A stretch of 16,324 nt of DNA from assembly GCA_008671285.1 (NCBI GenBank), contig RPYR01000264.1, forward strand, positions 1-16,324, read 5' to 3'. The DNA is from Collinsella aerofaciens. Its GTDB lineage: Bacteria; Actinomycetota; Coriobacteriia; Coriobacteriales; Coriobacteriaceae. This document shows positions 13,837 to 16,324 of this stretch, in pieces (the first letter of the stretch is position 1; every line of letters begins with the position of its first letter). Under the pieces are notes generated by a model. That model was not told the DNA's origin, searched no databases, and worked only from the letters and a program-made list of their open reading frames with translations. The translations under genes and the position numbers were made by a program.

Positions 13837-15753
13837 CTAGCCGCGCTCTTCGATAGCACCGTTTCTATATGCATCGAGCAGCTGGCGCAGATCCTGGATC
13901 TGGCTGCGAATCTTGGCGCCAGTATCGGTGTCGCTCACCATGCGGCGACGGTCTGCTTGGTCAAAACGGTTGGTCTCGCTTTCGATGTCCACGTTGCGCG
14001 TAAGTGCCTCGGCAACCGTCGTAAAGGCCCGGTGCGACTTGAGGCGGCAGCCGCGCGAGCTCGAGATGAGCGTATAGCCGGCGATGCCCGTCTTGGGATG
14101 GTAAGCGCGGCAGAAGCCGCCGTCGATGACCAACAGCTTGCCCTCGGCGCGGATGGGCTGCTCGCCCTTGGTGGTTTTAACGGGCGTGTGGCCGTTGATG
14201 ATGTGGCCGGTCGGTGAACATGCCATGGGCGCGACGCCAAACTCGCGCATGATGTCGTCGCAGACCGAGGGCGACTTGGTAAGGGTAAAGTACGGGTCCA
14301 TCGGCTCGACCCAGGTGCTCTTATCGGCGATATAGGCGCGCTCAAAGGTACGCACCAGGCGTCCGCTGGCGGGTGAATTGAAGCCAATCCACAGGTACCA
14401 CATCCAGTCGAGGGCATCGCGGTCGCCCACGCGCCACGCGCGGCGGGCGATGTGGTCGCAAAAATCGAGATAATCGCGGCCAGCGTGCCAGGTGCCCAGG
14501 CAGTTCATGCTGCTAAAGGTGCCGTCTTCGTTGAGCGGAACGCAGCCGTGGAAGAGCAGGTTGCCGTTGGCGACCTTGTACATCGAGCCGTGGGAATAGA
14601 GGAAATCGATATGGCGATGCAGGTGATCGGCGGTGACAAACTCTGACACGAGCTTGTCGATGATGTGCTGCTCCTGAGACGTGAGCGTGTAGGGGTCCGC
14701 CGGGTCGACGGTGGGGAAGTCGTTGGTCGTGAGCGGCCATACGCTGGCGTCGGCGAGCGTGACCGTGCCGTTGTCGCGTTCGATCTTGTCGAGTAACAGG
14801 CGGTCGGTCATATCGAACTCGGGGTGGCGCTGGATAATCTGGCCCTCGAGCTTAAAGAGCAGCACGTTGATGGCCTTGATCAGCGGGGTGATGGACTCAC
14901 CGGCGGTGTAGGTGGCATCGGCAAAGGCGACAAGCTCACGCAGCGAGATGCCGTAATCGTTCTCGAGGATCTCGTAATTGTCGTAGCGCAGGTTGTTGCG
15001 CAACACCGTGGCGATGCAGGCGGGCTCACCGGCCGCAGCGCCCATCCACAGCAGGTCGTGGTTGCCCCACTGGATGTCGAGTGAATGGTAGGTGAGCAGA
15101 CGGTCCATAATCTTGGCCGCGCCGCCGCCGCGGTCGAAGATGTCGCCCACCAGGTGCAGGTGGTCGACGGCCAGGCGCTTGATGAGCGAGGCGAGCGACT
15201 CGATAAAGTCGTCGGCGCTGGCGGTCTCCAGGATGGACTCCACGATGCGCTCGTGATAGCGCACGCGATAGTTGTTCTCGTCCGGGTGCGTGTGCAACAA
15301 CTCGTCGATGATGTAGGCGTAGTCGCGCGGGATGGCCTTACGCACCTTGGAGCGCGTGTAGCGGCTTGAAAGTGAGCGCGCGACCATGATGAGCTGGTCA
15401 AGCATCGTCTTGTACCAGGTTGGCGAGTCCTCGCGCCGGCTGCGGACCAGGTCGATCTTCTCGCGCGGGTAGTAGATGAGCGTACACAGCTCGCCCTTTT
15501 CGTCAAAGGAGAGCGTGTCGCCAAAGATCTCGTCGACATGTTCGCGCACGACGCCCGAGCAGTTGTTGAGGATGTGCATAAAGGCTTCGTACTCACCATG
15601 CACGTCGCTCATAAAATGCTCGGTGCCCTTGGGTAGGTTGAGGATTGCCGAGAGGTTGATAATTTCGGTAAATGCGGATTGTTCGGTGGGGAACTGTCTC
15701 GACAGCAGGCGCAGATACTTGAAGTCTTGCGGGTTGCGATCGAATGCGACCAT
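13837..15753 (-). CDS. fbp: Class III fructose-1,6-bisphosphatase
   Basis: A 638-residue protein of the Firmicutes-type (class III) fructose-1,6-bisphosphatase family, a usual length of about 640-670 residues. It hydrolyses fructose-1,6-bisphosphate to fructose-6-phosphate in gluconeogenesis, in the cytoplasm. Metallophosphatase motifs are intact: SDVHGEY (49-55), GDIFDRGG (203-210) and GNHD (230-233), with later histidines in LFHGCVP and INGHTPVK that fit metal or phosphate binding. The start is the ATG at 15753, with GGAAGG 6 nt upstream; an in-frame TTG/GTG-type start further upstream would run through the inverted repeat and lacks this site. A perfect 10-bp inverted repeat over its probable promoter suggests transcriptional control, possibly by carbon supply. 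The gene is transcribed away from the DegV gene. Confidence 0.95.
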   Translation of the reverse strand: MVAFDRNPQDFKYLRLLSRQFPTEQSAFTEIINLSAILNLPKGTEHFMSDVHGEYEAFMHILNNCSGVVREHVDEIFGDTLSFDEKGELCTLIYYPREKIDLVRSRREDSPTWYKTMLDQLIMVARSLSSRYTRSKVRKAIPRDYAYIIDELLHTHPDENNYRVRYHERIVESILETASADDFIESLASLIKRLAVDHLHLVGDIFDRGGGAAKIMDRLLTYHSLDIQWGNHDLLWMGAAAGEPACIATVLRNNLRYDNYEILENDYGISLRELVAFADATYTAGESITPLIKAINVLLFKLEGQIIQRHPEFDMTDRLLLDKIERDNGTVTLADASVWPLTTNDFPTVDPADPYTLTSQEQHIIDKLVSEFVTADHLHRHIDFLYSHGSMYKVANGNLLFHGCVPLNEDGTFSSMNCLGTWHAGRDYLDFCDHIARRAWRVGDRDALDWMWYLWIGFNSPASGRLVRTFERAYIADKSTWVEPMDPYFTLTKSPSVCDDIMREFGVAPMACSPTGHIINGHTPVKTTKGEQPIRAEGKLLVIDGGFCRAYHPKTGIAGYTLISSSRGCRLKSHRAFTTVAEALTRNVDIESETNRFDQADRRRMVSDTDTGAKIRSQIQDLRQLLDAYRNGAIEERG

Positions 15754-15780
15754 GAAACACCTTCCGATGGAGCTGGTAAA

Positions 15781-15810
15781 ACTGATAAACAGCGTCAAAC
15801 GTTTATCAGT
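15781..15810. promoter_or_regulatory. Perfect inverted repeat, probable operator of fbp
   Basis: ACTGATAAAC (15781-15790) and GTTTATCAGT (15801-15810) are exact inverted copies around a 10-nt centre. One arm covers the likely -10 box of fbp, and the centre would include the transcription start. This is where a dimeric repressor would block transcription. As RNA it could also form a 10-bp hairpin just upstream of the fbp ribosome binding site. Confidence 0.6.
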
Positions 15811-15830
15811 ATGCGCCGCTTTTGTTTCGA
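15802..15830 (-). promoter_or_regulatory. Possible fbp promoter
   Basis: On the minus strand, TCGAAA (15830-15825) and GATAAA (15807-15802) are 17 nt apart, each with four of six consensus matches. The start near 15795 would leave a 42-nt leader. The -10 box is part of the inverted repeat. Confidence 0.4.
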
Positions 15831-16039
15831 TTTTGCGCCAGCGGCTGAATTGTCGGCTGAACGGTTTGGTAAATCGATTTAGTTGAGGTAGATATGGCGG
15901 TTGAGTGGAGACGACAGAGGGTGTTTTCTCAGATATTTATGCGTGGGGTCGGTGGAGACGATGGTGGTAAAGATGTTCGCTATTTTTGGTTCGATTTGGT
16001 AAATAGTGGACATATGTACCGTATGTAGGCTCACTGTGC
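15831..16039. other. Intergenic region between fbp and degV
   Basis: This stretch between divergent genes is more AT-rich than the flanking coding DNA. It contains near-direct repeats ATATGTA and GTATGTA (16013-16026). I see no gene, tRNA or riboswitch. Open frames on the minus strand here are antisense to degV and have no coding character. Confidence 0.5.
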
Positions 16040-16045
16040 GATAAT
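16040..16045 (+). promoter_or_regulatory. Possible -10 box of the DegV gene
   Basis: GATAAT (five of six) lies 29 nt before the ATG, which would give a leader of about 22 nt with the ribosome binding site AAGGAG at 16062-16067. No good -35 box is seen at the right distance. Confidence 0.3.
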
Positions 16046-16073
16046 TTGCGCAGCAATACGTAAGGAGCCTCAT

Positions 16074-16324
16074 ATGAGTGATTTTGTCCTGACCTGTGAA
16101 TCTGCCGCCGACCGAACTCGGGAGTTCTTTGACTCGCGCAATATTCCTGGCGCGTTTTTTCATTACGAGATCGACGATGTTGTCCATACGGACGATCTGT
16201 ATCAGTCGATTACGCCGGACAAGTTTTTTGCCCAGATTGCCGCGGGCGCCATGCCCAAGACGTCTCATGTGAGCGGGGGTGATTACGATGAGTTGTGTGA
16301 GCCGTTTGTTGCCGAGGGTAAAGA
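16074..16324 (+). CDS. DegV family fatty-acid-binding protein, 5' part only
   Basis: The first 83 codons of a gene cut by the right edge. The ATG at 16074 follows AAGGAG (16062-16067) by 6 nt. The N-terminus FVLTCESAADRTREFF matches the DegV opening (usually a T/C-x-S-x-x-D motif), and AMPKTSHVSGGDYDEL matches the family's MPxTSQ(P/V)S region that contacts the bound fatty acid headgroup. DegV/FakB proteins bind a fatty acid and present it to the kinase FakA for phosphorylation before use in phospholipid synthesis. Whether this one serves a FakA kinase cannot be told from the window. The family call is firm despite the truncation. Confidence 0.9.
   Translation, partial: MSDFVLTCESAADRTREFFDSRNIPGAFFHYEIDDVVHTDDLYQSITPDKFFAQIAAGAMPKTSHVSGGDYDELCEPFVAEGK

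Overview
The window looks like a piece of a high-GC Gram-positive chromosome, most likely a gut actinobacterium of the class Coriobacteriia (Collinsella-like). This rests on the GC-rich coding style, strong Shine-Dalgarno sites, the family combination (FchA/FolD pair, C69 dipeptidase, phasin-like/UbiB pair, DUF4430 surface proteins, class III fructose-bisphosphatase, DegV) and surface proteins with Lys/Ser/Asp-rich wall-spanning linkers. The genus is an inference; no database was searched.

Layout. 1-396 (-): 5' part of a gene for a twin-arginine-exported protein, cut by the window edge. 702-1295 (-): a lipoprotein with its own terminator at 601-630. 1296-1755: a long intergenic stretch holding a probable promoter and a leader hairpin. 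1756-3245 (+): an fchA-folD operon for one-carbon folate metabolism. 3283-3515: a 233-bp AT-rich element with 30-bp inverted ends, resembling a MITE. 3602-5125 (+): a C69 dipeptidase. 5225-7413 (+): a phasin-like protein and a UbiB/AarF kinase-like protein, followed by a terminator. 7491-12645 (+): promoter, cobalamin riboswitch and two overlapping genes for membrane-anchored DUF4430 proteins. 12736-13758 (-): two GtrA-family membrane proteins. 13837-15753 (-): class III fructose-1,6-bisphosphatase, with a perfect inverted repeat over its probable promoter. 16074-16324 (+): start of a DegV-family gene.

The most interesting part is the B12-controlled locus. A cobalamin aptamer precedes a 1304-residue exported protein with four DUF4430-type modules (a fold related to the beta domain of transcobalamin and intrinsic factor), a PQQ-like beta-propeller, a Listeria-Bacteroides repeat, a charged linker and a C-terminal membrane anchor. 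An 11-nt overlap leads into a second protein with an N-terminal anchor, a similar linker and one DUF4430 module. The simplest reading is a surface corrinoid-capture system. The second gene has an odd end: a strong intrinsic terminator lies inside its reading frame, before the stop codon.

A second point is that this FolD lacks two residues needed for cyclohydrolase activity (Lys of YxxxK, Gln of QLPLP). The neighbouring FchA probably supplies the methenyl-THF cyclohydrolase step, as in the acetogen type of gene arrangement.
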